The position numbers were made by a program, and so were the translations under genes. A stretch of 64,000 nt of DNA, from positions 1-64,000 of the forward strand of contig NZ_BDBL01000024.1 of the NCBI RefSeq assembly GCF_001612965.1. Direction: 5' to 3'. The DNA comes from Nocardia kruczakiae NBRC 101016. Its GTDB lineage: Bacteria > Actinomycetota > Actinomycetes > Mycobacteriales > Mycobacteriaceae. Below, piece by piece: positions 37,504 to 46,771 of the stretch (positions are counted from its first letter, which is position 1; the number at the start of each line of letters is the position of its first letter). The notes under the pieces are model-generated. The model had not been told where the DNA came from. It saw only the letters and a program-made list of their open reading frames with translations, and did not search any database.

Positions 37504-38265
37504 TCAGGCGTTCTCGCGGGCGAAGCTGCGCGCGCCGACCACCATCAGCGCGACGGCGACCGCCACCGTCAGGCCGGTACCGAGATAGACCTCGGTGACC
37601 CCGAAGTCACCGCGGAACAGTGCCCGCGCGGCCTCGACGGTGTGCTGGAACGGATTGATGTCGGCGACGATCCGCAGCCAGTGCGGCGCCAGGCTCATCG
37701 GCAGCAGGATGCCCGACAGCAGCATCAGTGGCACCGAGACACTGTTCAGCACCGAGGCGAGGGTGTCCTCCGAACGCGCCCACAGCGCCAGCGCATAGGA
37801 CCCCGAAGCCAGCCCGGCCGCCATCACCGAGATCAGCAGCACCGAGGCGATCAGCCCGAAAGCGTTGGGACGCAACGAGAATGCCGCCATCGCGACCGCG
37901 ACCAGGACCAGTGCCTGCACGATCAGCACGACCATATCCTTGAGGACCCGGCCCACCAGCAGTGCGCCACGGTTGGCCGGGGTGACGCGCTGGCGTTCGA
38001 TCACGCCGGCCCGCAGTTCCTGCACCATCGCGAACCCCGCGAACATGGACCCGAACAGCCCGACCTGAATGACCAATGCCGGCGTCAGCACCTTCCAGGG
38101 GTCGGTATCGGCGCCCAGCGCGGGTGCGATCGCCTTCACCAGCGGACCGAACAGCACCAGGTACAGCACGGGCTGACTCAATCCGATGATCACCCACACC
38201 GGATTGCGCAGCTGGGTGCGCAGTTGCGACCAGAACACCAGCCCGGTCTCCCGCAGAAAACTCAT
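37504..38265 (-). CDS. ABC exporter permease (DrrB-like, ABC-2 type)
   Basis: The 253-residue permease has six predicted membrane segments and an ABC-2 layout: NPVWVIIGLSQPVLYLVLFGPL, VQELRAGVIERQRVTP, and LMLLSGILLPMSLAPHWLR (in parts). It pairs with the DrrA-like ATPase, whose stop overlaps this ATG by four bases. Such pairs export lipids or antibiotics such as daunorubicin. Substrate unknown. Confidence 0.9.
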   Translation of the reverse strand: MSFLRETGLVFWSQLRTQLRNPVWVIIGLSQPVLYLVLFGPLVKAIAPALGADTDPWKVLTPALVIQVGLFGSMFAGFAMVQELRAGVIERQRVTPANRGALLVGRVLKDMVVLIVQALVLVAVAMAAFSLRPNAFGLIASVLLISVMAAGLASGSYALALWARSEDTLASVLNSVSVPLMLLSGILLPMSLAPHWLRIVADINPFQHTVEAARALFRGDFGVTEVYLGTGLTVAVAVALMVVGARSFARENA

Positions 38266-39260
38266 TTCCCCTCCCGCAGCGAACGCCCGGTGACGGTGAG
38301 GAACACGTCGTCGAGGCTCGGTCGTTTCACGGTCAGCGCACCGGGCACGATGCCGTGCTCGTCCAGTGCGCGCAGCAGCGGCACCACGGCGGCATCGCCG
38401 CGCGCCACCGTCAGATGCACCAGTCCGTCGGCACGCAGTTTCGAGCGCAACTCCAGCACCGAATCGGCGATCTCGATCGCGAGATCCGCTTGCGCGTCGG
38501 CGATGTCGAGGCTGATCACATCGCCGGAGATCCGCTGTTTCAGCTCGTCCGGGGTACCGGAGGCGACGATGCCGCCGTGATCCATGACCAGGATGCGGTC
38601 GCACAGCGCGTCGGCCTCCTCCAGGTAGTGCGTCGTGAGCACGATCGTCGTGCCCTCGGACCGCAACCGCCGCACGTGGTCCCAGAGGTTCGCGCGGCTC
38701 TGCGGATCCAGTCCGGTGGTCGGCTCGTCCAGGTAGACCAGCCGCGGCCGATGCACCAGGCCGAGTGCGATATCGACGCGGCGGCGCTGCCCGCCGGACA
38801 GTTCGCGGCAGCGGCGACGGCCGAGTCCGTCGAGTTCCAGCGTCCGCAGCAGATGTTCGGCGCTCTCGGTCGCCGCTGCCTTGCTCAGCCCGAAAAGCCG
38901 TGCCTGCAGGACCAATTGGTCGATCACCAGCTCTTCGTCGTTCGTCATGCCACCCTGGGCGACGTACCCGATGCGGGCGCGCACCTCGCGTGGGGTCCGG
39001 CGCAGATCGGCGTCGGCGATCTGCGCCTCGCCCGCGGTCGGCGCGAGCAGCGTCGCGATCATCCGCAGGGTGGTGGTCTTACCGGCGCCGTTGGGACCCA
39101 GCAGTCCCACGATCTCGCCTTCGCGGACCTCGAAGTCCAAGCCGTTCACGGCCTGCACCGGTCCCGTTTTCGTCGTGAACGTCCGTGCCAGCCCCCGCAC
39201 TCGGATCGCCGAGGTGCGGGTGCGGTCACGAACGGTAGCCGTCGTTTCCATACCGCTCAC
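38262..39260 (-). CDS. ABC exporter ATP-binding protein (DrrA-like)
   Basis: The 332-residue ATPase has Walker A GPNGAGKT near residue 54, the signature LSGGQRRR, Walker B LVYLDEPTTGLDP and the H-loop TTHYLEEAD, and a C-terminal DrrA-type extension (about 235-330). It starts at GTG 39260; ATG 39251 is an alternative. It lies 37 bases after padR and shares its transcript. Confidence 0.92.
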   Translation of the reverse strand: MSGMETTATVRDRTRTSAIRVRGLARTFTTKTGPVQAVNGLDFEVREGEIVGLLGPNGAGKTTTLRMIATLLAPTAGEAQIADADLRRTPREVRARIGYVAQGGMTNDEELVIDQLVLQARLFGLSKAAATESAEHLLRTLELDGLGRRRCRELSGGQRRRVDIALGLVHRPRLVYLDEPTTGLDPQSRANLWDHVRRLRSEGTTIVLTTHYLEEADALCDRILVMDHGGIVASGTPDELKQRISGDVISLDIADAQADLAIEIADSVLELRSKLRADGLVHLTVARGDAAVVPLLRALDEHGIVPGALTVKRPSLDDVFLTVTGRSLREGK

Positions 39261-39278
39261 GGTAGGAAGGACGGCTCA

Positions 39279-39298
39279 AATAGTCAAGCTTTACTATT
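39279..39298. promoter_or_regulatory. Palindrome between padR and the ABC genes
   Basis: AATAGT and ACTATT flank CAAGCTTT in an AT-rich gap, touching the padR stop codon. It may be a PadR operator controlling the exporter from an internal promoter. Confidence 0.45.
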
Positions 39299-39939
39299 CA
39301 GTCTTGATCAACTGCGGCTCCGACGTCGCCCTGCGGGTGCTCGAAGAGGGTGTACGGTGCCGAGGCCCAGACATCCAGCTCGCCGTTCTCGATGCGCTGC
39401 AAGGTTTTTCGCGACCATTCCAGGTCCGCGCGGGTATGGGCGGCGGCCAGCGCTACAGCGTCGGCCACGTGATACGGCTCGGTTTCGGTCGGATCGCCGC
39501 TACCGGACAGGATCCGCTGCTCCTCCCGCTCGAAGTAGCCCAGATCGGCCTCGAACTTCAGGATGCGGCTGCGCAATGCCGCGATCACATCGCCCCGCGG
39601 CGCGAACGGGAACAACGCCACCGCCGCGTGATACGGATGTTTCGGCTGCTCGGCCGACCACAGGCCCTCCCGGATCAGATCCGCGAGCACCTTCTCCCCC
39701 TCCGACGTCAGCCGATACGAGGTCCGCTCCGGTCGCGCGCCGTCCTGGCCCACGCCCTCGACGGCGATGAGCCCGTCGCGCTGCAGGGTGTTCAGCGCAC
39801 CGTAGACCGAGCCGGGTTTGACGTTGGCCCATTCGTCGGCATGCCAGGACAGCAGCTCACGTCGCACGTCGTAACCGTGCACGGGTTGCAGCAGCCGCAC
39901 CAGGGCCAGCACCAGCAGTCGAGTCGTCGGAACAGCCAT
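39298..39939 (-). CDS. PadR-family transcriptional regulator
   Basis: The 213-residue protein has a PadR winged helix (RLLQPVHGYDVRRELLSWHAD, in parts; VKPGSVYGALNTLQRDGLIAVEG; YRLTSEGEKVL) and the C-terminal helical PadR dimer domain (from about 105). It precedes a DrrAB-like exporter and probably represses it until a ligand binds, as known for PadR-exporter pairs such as LmrR-LmrCD. Confidence 0.9.
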   Translation of the reverse strand: MAVPTTRLLVLALVRLLQPVHGYDVRRELLSWHADEWANVKPGSVYGALNTLQRDGLIAVEGVGQDGARPERTSYRLTSEGEKVLADLIREGLWSAEQPKHPYHAAVALFPFAPRGDVIAALRSRILKFEADLGYFEREEQRILSGSGDPTETEPYHVADAVALAAAHTRADLEWSRKTLQRIENGELDVWASAPYTLFEHPQGDVGAAVDQD

Positions 39940-39990
39940 ACCGAAAATTCTGCCCTCGCCGCCCGGCAGCCGCCGCCGCGACCCGGCCGA

Positions 39991-41253
39991 TCACAACGGG
40001 TTGTTCGGATCCCGTTCCGGCAGTGGGCGTTCGGTGATCACGGGGCGGCCCAGCGGATTGCGGACCCGGCGCTTGGCGGCCTGGTAGACCTGAATCGTCT
40101 CCGCCGCGACCACATCCCAGGCGAAATCGGCGGTCAGCCGATCGTGGGCCGCGTAGGCGCGCTGCTGCGCCGCGATCGGATCGTCGAGAACGGCCGTCAC
40201 CGCCTCGACCAGCCCGGTCACATCCGCCGGTTCGAACGAGGCCCCGGTGACGCCGTCGATCACCAGCTCACCGAGCCCGCCCGCGGTGGAGGTCACCAGC
40301 GGCGTTCCGGCCGCCGCGGCCTCCAGGGCGACGATGCCGAACGGCTCGTAGCGGCTGGGCAGCACGATCGCGTCGGCGCCGTGCAGCCAGCCCAGCAGTT
40401 CCGCGTGGTCCAGGCGCCCGGCGAAATTCACCGCGCGCGCCACCCGGTGTACCCGTGCGCGCTCACGCAACCATTCGAACTGCGTGCCCACCCCCGCGAT
40501 GGTCAGCGTGGCGCCCGGATGCGCACGCCGGATGCGCGGCAGCGCGGCGATGGCGTCCTGCACGCCCTTCTCGTATTCGAGCCGGCCCACATACAGCAGT
40601 CGCGGCGGGCCCGACCGCGGCGCCCGATCGCGAAATGTCCACGCCCCCACGTCGATTCCGTTGCGGATCACCGTCACCGGCACCAGTTCGGGGCCGTAGA
40701 GTTTTTCCACCTCGTCCTGCATCGAGGCCGAACATGTGATGAGGGCATCGGATTCGCGAGCCAGCCACCATTCGACCGAATGGACCTGCTTGTTGACCCG
40801 GCCCGAGACCCAGCCGCTGTGCCGGCCGGCCTCGGTGGCGTGGATGGTGGAGACCAGCGGCACGTCGTAGTACTCGGCCAGGGCGATCGCCGAATGCGCG
40901 ACCAGCCAGTCGTGGGCGTGCACCACATCCGGCGTCCAGCCCTCGGCGATACCCGGTTTGCTCAGCGCGATCCCGGCGCGGACCATCGCGTGTCCCATGG
41001 CCAGGGTCCAGGCGAGCATGTCCTCGCCGAAGTCGAAGGCGGGCGGATCCTCGGCGACCGCGACCACCAGCACCCGTTCCTCGATGAAGGTGTGCGTGGG
41101 ATGCGTCGTGGCGTCGGTACCCATGGGCCGGCGCGCCAGAACGACGACCTCGTGACCGGCGGCCGCCAGTTCGACGGCCAGATGATGGACGTGCCGGCCG
41201 AGCCCACCGACAACTACCGGTGGGTACTCCCACGACACCATCAAGATCTTCAT
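39991..41253 (-). CDS. GT4-type alpha-glucosyltransferase (Rv3032 equivalent)
   Basis: The 420-residue glycosyltransferase has MVSWEYPPVVVGGLGRHV at the N-terminus, VHAHDWLVAHSA, LLYVGRLEYEKGVQDAI and EPFGIVALEAAAAG (the E-x7-E motif). Mtb Rv3032 elongates the alpha-1,4-glucan of methylglucose lipopolysaccharide (MGLP) and also contributes to glycogen. Its ATG overlaps the GH57 stop. It is the third gene of a methyltransferase-GH57-GT operon. Confidence 0.9.
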   Translation of the reverse strand: MKILMVSWEYPPVVVGGLGRHVHHLAVELAAAGHEVVVLARRPMGTDATTHPTHTFIEERVLVVAVAEDPPAFDFGEDMLAWTLAMGHAMVRAGIALSKPGIAEGWTPDVVHAHDWLVAHSAIALAEYYDVPLVSTIHATEAGRHSGWVSGRVNKQVHSVEWWLARESDALITCSASMQDEVEKLYGPELVPVTVIRNGIDVGAWTFRDRAPRSGPPRLLYVGRLEYEKGVQDAIAALPRIRRAHPGATLTIAGVGTQFEWLRERARVHRVARAVNFAGRLDHAELLGWLHGADAIVLPSRYEPFGIVALEAAAAGTPLVTSTAGGLGELVIDGVTGASFEPADVTGLVEAVTAVLDDPIAAQQRAYAAHDRLTADFAWDVVAAETIQVYQAAKRRVRNPLGRPVITERPLPERDPNNPL

Positions 41254-42821
41254 GCCGGTCCTTCTGTTGCTCCCGCCGAGCGGTGACCGACTGCGGGGAT
41301 GTCCGTACCGCGTGCGTCGAGTCGTCGCGCGTCGAGAGCGGGGAAGAATCCGTCGGCCGCGTACCATCCTGCCGCCAACTGCCGTGCTTTGGCGAGTTGG
41401 CCCGCGGTGACGGCCGCGGCGATCTCGCGGACGGCGTGTGCGTGCTGATGCGCGCGATCGCGGGCGTATCCGGCCGCGGAGTCCTTGCTGACCATGAACG
41501 CCCAGTCGCTGGACACGGCCAGAATCGCCTCGCGCAGCAGCTGATCGGCGACCGGATCACGCAGACCGTCGGACTGCGCGGCCATCTTGTCCAGCGTGTC
41601 CAGGGCCGCACGCACGATCTCGGCGTTGAGGTCGACCAGGTCGCGGACCTGATCGCCGGCCCACACCCGCCAGTCCTTCCCCGACCCCCACGACGAATCG
41701 GCCAGTTCGACCGGCGCGCCGACGAATCCGTCCGCCCGGGCATCGGCCAGGGTGCCGACGGTGACGCCGGCCTCGGGCAGGGCGCGCAGCACCTGTTCCA
41801 GCCACTGCGGCCCCTCGTGCCACCAGTGGCCGAACAGTTCGGTGTCGAAGGCCGCCACCACCAGCGCCGGCCGGCCGATCCGCTCGGATTCGGTGATCAG
41901 CCGCTCGCGCACGGTCGCCACGAAATCGGCGACATCGCGTTCGATCGCCGCCGCGGCGGCCGCGGGATCGTAGGGCGCCTTGTCCGGACCGGCGACCTGC
42001 TTGCCGGTGACGCGCGCCGGTTTGAGGCCGGTCTCGTGGTCGTAGTGGTGGAAGTCGCGGTAGTGGGCCTGGCCCGGATAGCCCGATTTCGGCGACCACA
42101 CCCGATAGCTGACCTGCAGATCCCGTCCGAACGCGACCACATCGCTGTCCCACACGGGCCGGCCGAGGGTGGTGTCGCCGCGCAGCGCCGGACCGTCGAC
42201 CATGAAATGCGTCACACCCGCCGCGGCATAGCCCTGTTCCATCCCCGGAGTGAAGCCACATTCCGGCGCCCAGATCCCCGCCGGGGTGTGTCCCCAGCGA
42301 TGCCGCGCATCGGCCAGACCTTCGCGCAACTGGAAGTCGCGCAGGCGGGAATCGAGCAGCGGCTGGAACGGATGCGCCAGCGGACCGCCCAGCAGTTCGA
42401 TCGTCTCGGCGTCGATCAGTTCCCGCCACACCGGCGAGCCGCCGTGCCGCCACCGCTGCTCGAAATCGGCGAGCGCCTCGGCGGCCAGTGCGTGTTCGTA
42501 GCCGCCCAGTTCGCGCTTGCCGGCCATCGACGCCTCGTCGGCACGCATCTGCCAGTTGCCCAGCCAGTGGTGCATGGCCGCGAGCGCGTGCGGATCGTCG
42601 AGCTGCGCGGCCAGCACCGGTGTGATGCCGAAGCTGAGCAGATGCGAACGGCCTTCCGCGGCAAGGGTTCTCAATACCCGGGCCACGGGCAGATAGGACG
42701 CCGCCCACGATTGATACAGCCATTCCTCACCCACCGGCCAGCGGCCGTGATGCACCAGCCAGGGCAGATGGGAATGCAGGACCAGGCTGAACCGGCCGGG
42801 CACCGCCTGCGAATCGCTCAC
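41250..42821 (-). CDS. GH57 alpha-glucan branching enzyme (Rv3031 equivalent)
   Basis: The 523-residue GH57 protein has the N-terminal LVLHSHLPWL, the nucleophile Glu in WAPECGFTPG and the general acid Asp in AFDTELFGHWWHEG, all family hallmarks. Mtb Rv3031 forms branches in MGLP. GTG at 42821 overlaps the end of the methyltransferase gene (GTGA), so the frame before it is not needed. Length matches the Mtb protein (about 526). Confidence 0.9.
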   Translation of the reverse strand: MSDSQAVPGRFSLVLHSHLPWLVHHGRWPVGEEWLYQSWAASYLPVARVLRTLAAEGRSHLLSFGITPVLAAQLDDPHALAAMHHWLGNWQMRADEASMAGKRELGGYEHALAAEALADFEQRWRHGGSPVWRELIDAETIELLGGPLAHPFQPLLDSRLRDFQLREGLADARHRWGHTPAGIWAPECGFTPGMEQGYAAAGVTHFMVDGPALRGDTTLGRPVWDSDVVAFGRDLQVSYRVWSPKSGYPGQAHYRDFHHYDHETGLKPARVTGKQVAGPDKAPYDPAAAAAAIERDVADFVATVRERLITESERIGRPALVVAAFDTELFGHWWHEGPQWLEQVLRALPEAGVTVGTLADARADGFVGAPVELADSSWGSGKDWRVWAGDQVRDLVDLNAEIVRAALDTLDKMAAQSDGLRDPVADQLLREAILAVSSDWAFMVSKDSAAGYARDRAHQHAHAVREIAAAVTAGQLAKARQLAAGWYAADGFFPALDARRLDARGTDIPAVGHRSAGATEGPA

Positions 42822-43633
42822 GGCTTCACCGCGATGGCGACCAGATCCAGGCTGGCATCGATATCCGGATCCCACGCCGGGACGACCGGCCCGGGCGCCG
42901 GGCGCAGCTCGAAATCGTCGGTGCGCACCCCGGCCACCGCGGCGGTGAGTTCGGCGGGCCAGGGCTCACCGGCCAGCGCCCGTTCGATCTGCGCGTCGAT
43001 GAACGAGCCGCCCCACTGTTCGTCGAGGGCGACCAGCGCCGGGCCGTGATGGACACCGGCCATCACGTCGACGCGGAATCCGGCCTGCTCCAGCAGTTCC
43101 GCGAGTTCGGCGGCGTTCAGTTCGCGAGTGTGGAAGGGGTTCAACGGCGTATCGCGCCCGGGCGAGAAGGTGATCCGGTTCGGCGTGCTGATCAGCAGCT
43201 GCCCGCCGGGACGCAGCACCCGCAGGCATTCGCGCAGGAATTGACCCTGATCCCAGAGATGTTCGATGACCTGGAAGTTCACCACCACGTCGACCGAGGC
43301 GTCGTCGAGCGGCAGGTCGGCGAGATTGCCCTGGATCATCTCGACCCGGGGATAGGCCGCGCGCACGTGTTCCACCGCGCTGGTGTCGTAGTCCAGCCCG
43401 ATCACCCGGGTGGCGACATCGGCGATCATGTTCGCGCCGTAGCCCTCGCCGGAACCGGCCTCCAGAACCGTTGCCCCGCCGCAGCGTTCGAGCAGGCGCG
43501 CGTAGACGATCTCGTGTCGGCGGAACCAGTAGTTCTCCTCCGCGATACCCGGCACGGTCCGTTCGCCGGTCAGTGGCAGCGACTCCACCCCGGCAGACTC
43601 CCCGCTCACCGGGGAGACGACAGCCTCACTCAT
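42818..43633 (-). CDS. SAM-dependent methyltransferase (Rv3030 equivalent)
   Basis: The 271-residue class I methyltransferase has ERTVPGIAEENYWFRRHEIVY, VLEAGSGEGYGANMIA (SAM motif I) and VVNFQVIEHLWDQ. In Mtb, Rv3030 belongs to the MGLP cluster and probably methylates or modifies the glucan. ATG 43633 gives a length close to Rv3030 (274); ATG 43684 and 43693 are alternatives, the latter just after an AGGG. It is the first gene of the operon, divergent from fixA. Confidence 0.85.
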   Translation of the reverse strand: MSEAVVSPVSGESAGVESLPLTGERTVPGIAEENYWFRRHEIVYARLLERCGGATVLEAGSGEGYGANMIADVATRVIGLDYDTSAVEHVRAAYPRVEMIQGNLADLPLDDASVDVVVNFQVIEHLWDQGQFLRECLRVLRPGGQLLISTPNRITFSPGRDTPLNPFHTRELNAAELAELLEQAGFRVDVMAGVHHGPALVALDEQWGGSFIDAQIERALAGEPWPAELTAAVAGVRTDDFELRPAPGPVVPAWDPDIDASLDLVAIAVKP

Positions 43634-43700
43634 TGGATCGACGTTAGCGGTTGCCTGTATCACACCGGCGCCCGGACCGGCCATGGAGAACATCACACCC

Positions 43701-43722
43701 TAAGTTACCCGTGAGTAACTTA
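43701..43722. promoter_or_regulatory. Perfect palindrome in the MGLP/fixA divergent promoter
   Basis: TAAGTTAC and GTAACTTA flank CCGTGA, giving a 22-base inverted repeat in an AT-rich stretch between the methyltransferase operon and fixA. A second weaker repeat (TTACCC/GGGTAA) overlaps it. It looks like a regulator binding site for one or both operons. Confidence 0.6.
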
Positions 43723-43843
43723 ATGTAGGGTAATCTCCCGGTCGGAGCTTTAGATGTGACGGAGCTTTTCATGTGGACGTACGGCCACCCGATCGTGCGA
43801 CCCCACCTCACGTGCCACCAGAACAGGAGGTCGACGAAGACCA

Positions 43844-44629
43844 ATGCCGAACATCGTCGTACTGATCAAGCAGGTTCCCGACACCTGGTCCGAGCGCAAG
43901 CTCAGCGATGGTGACTACACCCTCGACCGGGAGGCCGCCGACGCGATCCTGGACGAGATCAACGAGCGTGCCGTCGAAGAGGCTCTGCTGATCAAGGAAG
44001 CCCAGGGCGGCGAGGTCACCGTTCTCGCCATGGGTCCCGAGCGTGCCACCGAGGCCATCCGCAAGGCGTTGTCCATGGGTGCCGACAAGGCCATCCACGT
44101 CAAGGACGACGCGATCCACGGCTCCGACGCCGTGCAGACCGCGTGGGTGCTCGCCGGTGCGCTGGGCCAGATCGAAGGCATCGAGCTCGTCATCGCCGGT
44201 AACGAGGCCACCGACGGCCGCGCCGGCGCCGTGCCGGCCATCATCGCCGAGTACCTGGGCATCCCGCAGCTCACCCACCTGCGCAAGCTGACCGTCGACG
44301 GCGACAAGATCTCCGGCGAGCGCGAGACCGACGAGGGCGTGTTCAAGCTCGAGGCGAACCTGCCCGCCATCGTCTCGGTCACCGAGAAGATCAACGAACC
44401 CCGCTTCCCCTCCTTCAAGGGCATCATGGCCGCGAAGAAGAAGGAAGTGCAGACGTTCACCCTGGCCGACCTGGGCATCGACCCGTCGACCGTCGGTGTG
44501 GGCAATGCGGGCACCGCAGTCTCCGCTGTTACTCCCAAGCCGCCGCGCACCGCGGGCGAGAAGGTCGTCGACGAGGGCGAGGGCGGCAACCAGGTCGCCC
44601 AGTACCTCATCGGCCAGAAGGTCATCTGA
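43844..44629 (+). CDS. fixA: Electron transfer flavoprotein beta subunit FixA
   Basis: The 261-residue ETF beta subunit has VLIKQVPDTW, DREAADAILDEINERAVEEAL, VLAMGPERATEAIRKALSMGADKAIH (in parts) and VIAGNEATDGRAG. With FixB it forms an ETF that accepts electrons from acyl-CoA and other dehydrogenases. It corresponds to Mtb Rv3029c. An AGGAGG is 13 bases before the ATG, rather far. fixB follows after 41 bases. Confidence 0.95.
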   Translation: MPNIVVLIKQVPDTWSERKLSDGDYTLDREAADAILDEINERAVEEALLIKEAQGGEVTVLAMGPERATEAIRKALSMGADKAIHVKDDAIHGSDAVQTAWVLAGALGQIEGIELVIAGNEATDGRAGAVPAIIAEYLGIPQLTHLRKLTVDGDKISGERETDEGVFKLEANLPAIVSVTEKINEPRFPSFKGIMAAKKKEVQTFTLADLGIDPSTVGVGNAGTAVSAVTPKPPRTAGEKVVDEGEGGNQVAQYLIGQKVI

Positions 44630-44670
44630 GCCCACCGAGCGCAATCACCACAGACTTCAGGAGAAGCAAC

Positions 44671-45630
44671 ATGGCAGAAGTACTCGTGCTCGTCGAGCAC
44701 GCCGAAGGTGCCCCCAAGAAGGTCACCACCGAACTCCTCACCGCCGCCCGCACGCTGGGCACCCCCGCCGCGGTCGTGCTGGGTGCGCCCGGTACCGCCG
44801 ACAAGCTGGCCGACGCGCTGACCTCGGCCGGTGCCGAGAAGATCTACGTCGCCGAGTCCGACGACGTCGAGGGCTTCCTGGTCACCCCGAAGGTCGACGT
44901 GCTGGCCGGTCTGGTCGAGTCGGCGTCGCCGGCCGCCGTGCTGGTCGCCGCGTCCGCCGAGGGCAAGGAGGTGTCGGGTCGCCTCGCCGCCCGCATCGGC
45001 TCGGGCCTGCTGGTCGACGTCATCGACGTGAAGTCCGACGGCACCGCCGTGCACTCCATCTTCGGTGGCGCGTTCACCGTGGACGCCAAGGCCACCGGCG
45101 ACGTGCCGGTGATCTCGGTGCGCCCGGGCGCGATCGAGGCGGCCCCGCAGGCCGGCGCCGGCGAGAAGGTGACCGTCGAGGTTCCGGCTCAGGAAGAGGG
45201 CGTCACCAAGGTGACCTCCCGCGAGCCCGTCGCCGGTGGCGACCGTCCGGAACTCACCGAGGCCACCATCGTGGTCTCCGGTGGTCGCGGCGTCGGCAGC
45301 GAGGACAACTTCCACAAGGTCGTCGAGCCGCTGGCCGACGCGCTGGGTGCCGCGGTCGGCGCCTCGCGTGCCGCCGTCGACTCGGGCTACTACCCGGGCC
45401 AGTTCCAGGTCGGCCAGACCGGTAAGACCGTGTCGCCGCAGTTGTATGTGGCCCTGGGCATCTCGGGCGCGATCCAGCACCGCGCCGGCATGCAGACCTC
45501 GAAGACCATCGTCGCCGTCAACAAGGACGAAGAAGCGCCGATCTTCGAGATCAGCGACTACGGCATCGTGGGCGACCTGTTCAACGTCGCGCCGCAGCTG
45601 ACCGAGGCGGTCAAGACCCACAAGGGCTGA
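44671..45630 (+). CDS. fixB: Electron transfer flavoprotein alpha subunit FixB
   Basis: The 319-residue ETF alpha subunit has the C-terminal FAD domain with [58 protein letters not shown] (in parts) and [21 protein letters not shown]. It is the Rv3028c equivalent. ATG follows AGGAGAAGCAAC. The operon ends in a very strong hairpin. Confidence 0.95.
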   Translation: MAEVLVLVEHAEGAPKKVTTELLTAARTLGTPAAVVLGAPGTADKLADALTSAGAEKIYVAESDDVEGFLVTPKVDVLAGLVESASPAAVLVAASAEGKEVSGRLAARIGSGLLVDVIDVKSDGTAVHSIFGGAFTVDAKATGDVPVISVRPGAIEAAPQAGAGEKVTVEVPAQEEGVTKVTSREPVAGGDRPELTEATIVVSGGRGVGSEDNFHKVVEPLADALGAAVGASRAAVDSGYYPGQFQVGQTGKTVSPQLYVALGISGAIQHRAGMQTSKTIVAVNKDEEAPIFEISDYGIVGDLFNVAPQLTEAVKTHKG

Positions 45631-45650
45631 TCGAAACCCCTGCAGGGAGT

Positions 45651-45696
45651 ACGGCTCGCCGAATCGGTACCTCGCGGTATCGGTTCGGCGAGCCGT
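45651..45696. terminator. Strong hairpin terminator after fixB
   Basis: A 21-base-pair stem with two G-T wobbles and a TCGC loop begins with ACGGCTCGCCGAA and ends with its complement. It lies between the convergent fixB and DUF1707 genes. Confidence 0.85.
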
Positions 45697-45710
45697 CTGC
45701 GTTCGCGGAT

Positions 45711-46118
45711 TCAGTCCGGCGGACGCGGCGCCTGGTTCCTGCCGACGGTGATGCCGATGACGGTCGGTATGCACAGCGCGAGCCCCCACGGCACCTCGAC
45801 CCAGAACGGCCAGAAGTATCCGGCGCCGGTGGCCAGCCAGATCACGACGCACAGGATGTTGACGAAGATCCACGGCGTCCACATGATCAGCACCCAGGGC
45901 GGCACCCGCCCGGCCCGGGCGGCACCCGGCTGCTCCCGCACCGCCGGCAGATCCGACAGGATCGGCGACAACTCCCCATAAGTGCGCGCGGCATAGACCT
46001 GCTGGACCCGGTCGTCGAATTCGGCGAGATTCAATCGCCCCTCGTTCATCGCCGAGCGCAATCGCTCGACGATCTTCTCCCGGTCCGCGTCCGAGGCCCG
46101 CACGTGCTCGTTTCCCAC
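45711..46118 (-). CDS. DUF1707/2TM membrane protein
   Basis: The 135-residue protein begins with a DUF1707 helix-turn-helix-like domain (VRASDADREKIVERLRSAMNEGRLNLAEFDDRV, in parts, and YAARTYGEL), followed by two TM segments (about 73-93 and 100-122). The start is GTG. Such proteins are common in actinobacteria, with no settled function. Confidence 0.85.
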   Translation of the reverse strand: MGNEHVRASDADREKIVERLRSAMNEGRLNLAEFDDRVQQVYAARTYGELSPILSDLPAVREQPGAARAGRVPPWVLIMWTPWIFVNILCVVIWLATGAGYFWPFWVEVPWGLALCIPTVIGITVGRNQAPRPPD

Positions 46119-46771
46119 GGGCCAAGCCTAGAGGCGACCCTCACCACGCGCCGGGGAACATCAACCGGAACCCCCACGGGCACGCGGTAATCCGCTTGCG
46201 CTCCCCGCCGCGATCGCGCGATGCGACGAACTGTCCCGGCCGCGAGAACCGCTGGTCGTCGTCGATCGCGATACCCGCCTGGACAATATCGTTGCCGCCG
46301 AACGCTAGCCGTGGCGGTGGGCGTTTCTGCGGGCAATGGCGGAAATATCCTGGGCCGTCGATGATCACGCACACGAAGACCTGCGGTTACACCTCGCCGT
46401 TGGCACCGCGCTGCACGCCGTCGCGGCGTCTTTCGAGGTGAATCGAGGCCCGGCGAACCCGCCGAGTCCGAAACACCGGCGATGAACATATTCCCTACCG
46501 AGCCGTAGATAACGAATCGGTCGCTGCCACCCGGAATTGCTGCTATCTTTGCTGTCGTCGGGTGCTGGGGCCGATCGGGATCCTCCACCGGTAGGTCGAT
46601 GGTGAATTCGCCTGTCCGGTAAGCGCTTCGAGGTCCCATTCAGGTTAGGTGCAGTATCATCCTGCCTGCCGCGTTCCCGCCGTCCGACCTGAGTGTTATC
46701 CCGGCCGCGTCGTTCGCGGTCGTCGAGTAGGGAAGGACGAAGCGGCCGGAAATCCGGCACCGAGGGAACTG
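46119..46771. other. Region without a firm gene, possibly degraded
   Basis: These 653 bases have lower and uneven GC. On the minus strand, three frames each look coding for a short stretch (for example FTIDLPVEDPDRPQH near 46600 and the frame at 46141-46374), which would fit a decayed gene broken by frameshifts. A TATCAT near 46656 may be a -10 of the conservon operon, followed by about 110 bases of leader. Confidence 0.4.
46141..46374 (-). CDS. Doubtful small ORF (77 codons)
   Basis: GTG at 46374 opens a frame with GPGYFRHCPQK and a C-terminal ITACPWGFRLMFPGAW. Codon bias is actinobacterial in the second half. AGG lies five bases before the GTG, and an in-frame stop lies closely upstream. 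No family is recognised; it may be the tail of a broken gene. Confidence 0.3.
   Translation of the reverse strand: MCVIIDGPGYFRHCPQKRPPPRLAFGGNDIVQAGIAIDDDQRFSRPGQFVASRDRGGERKRITACPWGFRLMFPGAW

Noticed and set aside
43915-46125. 736-codon frame on the minus strand
   Set aside because: Antisense to fixA and fixB, both of which are unmistakable.
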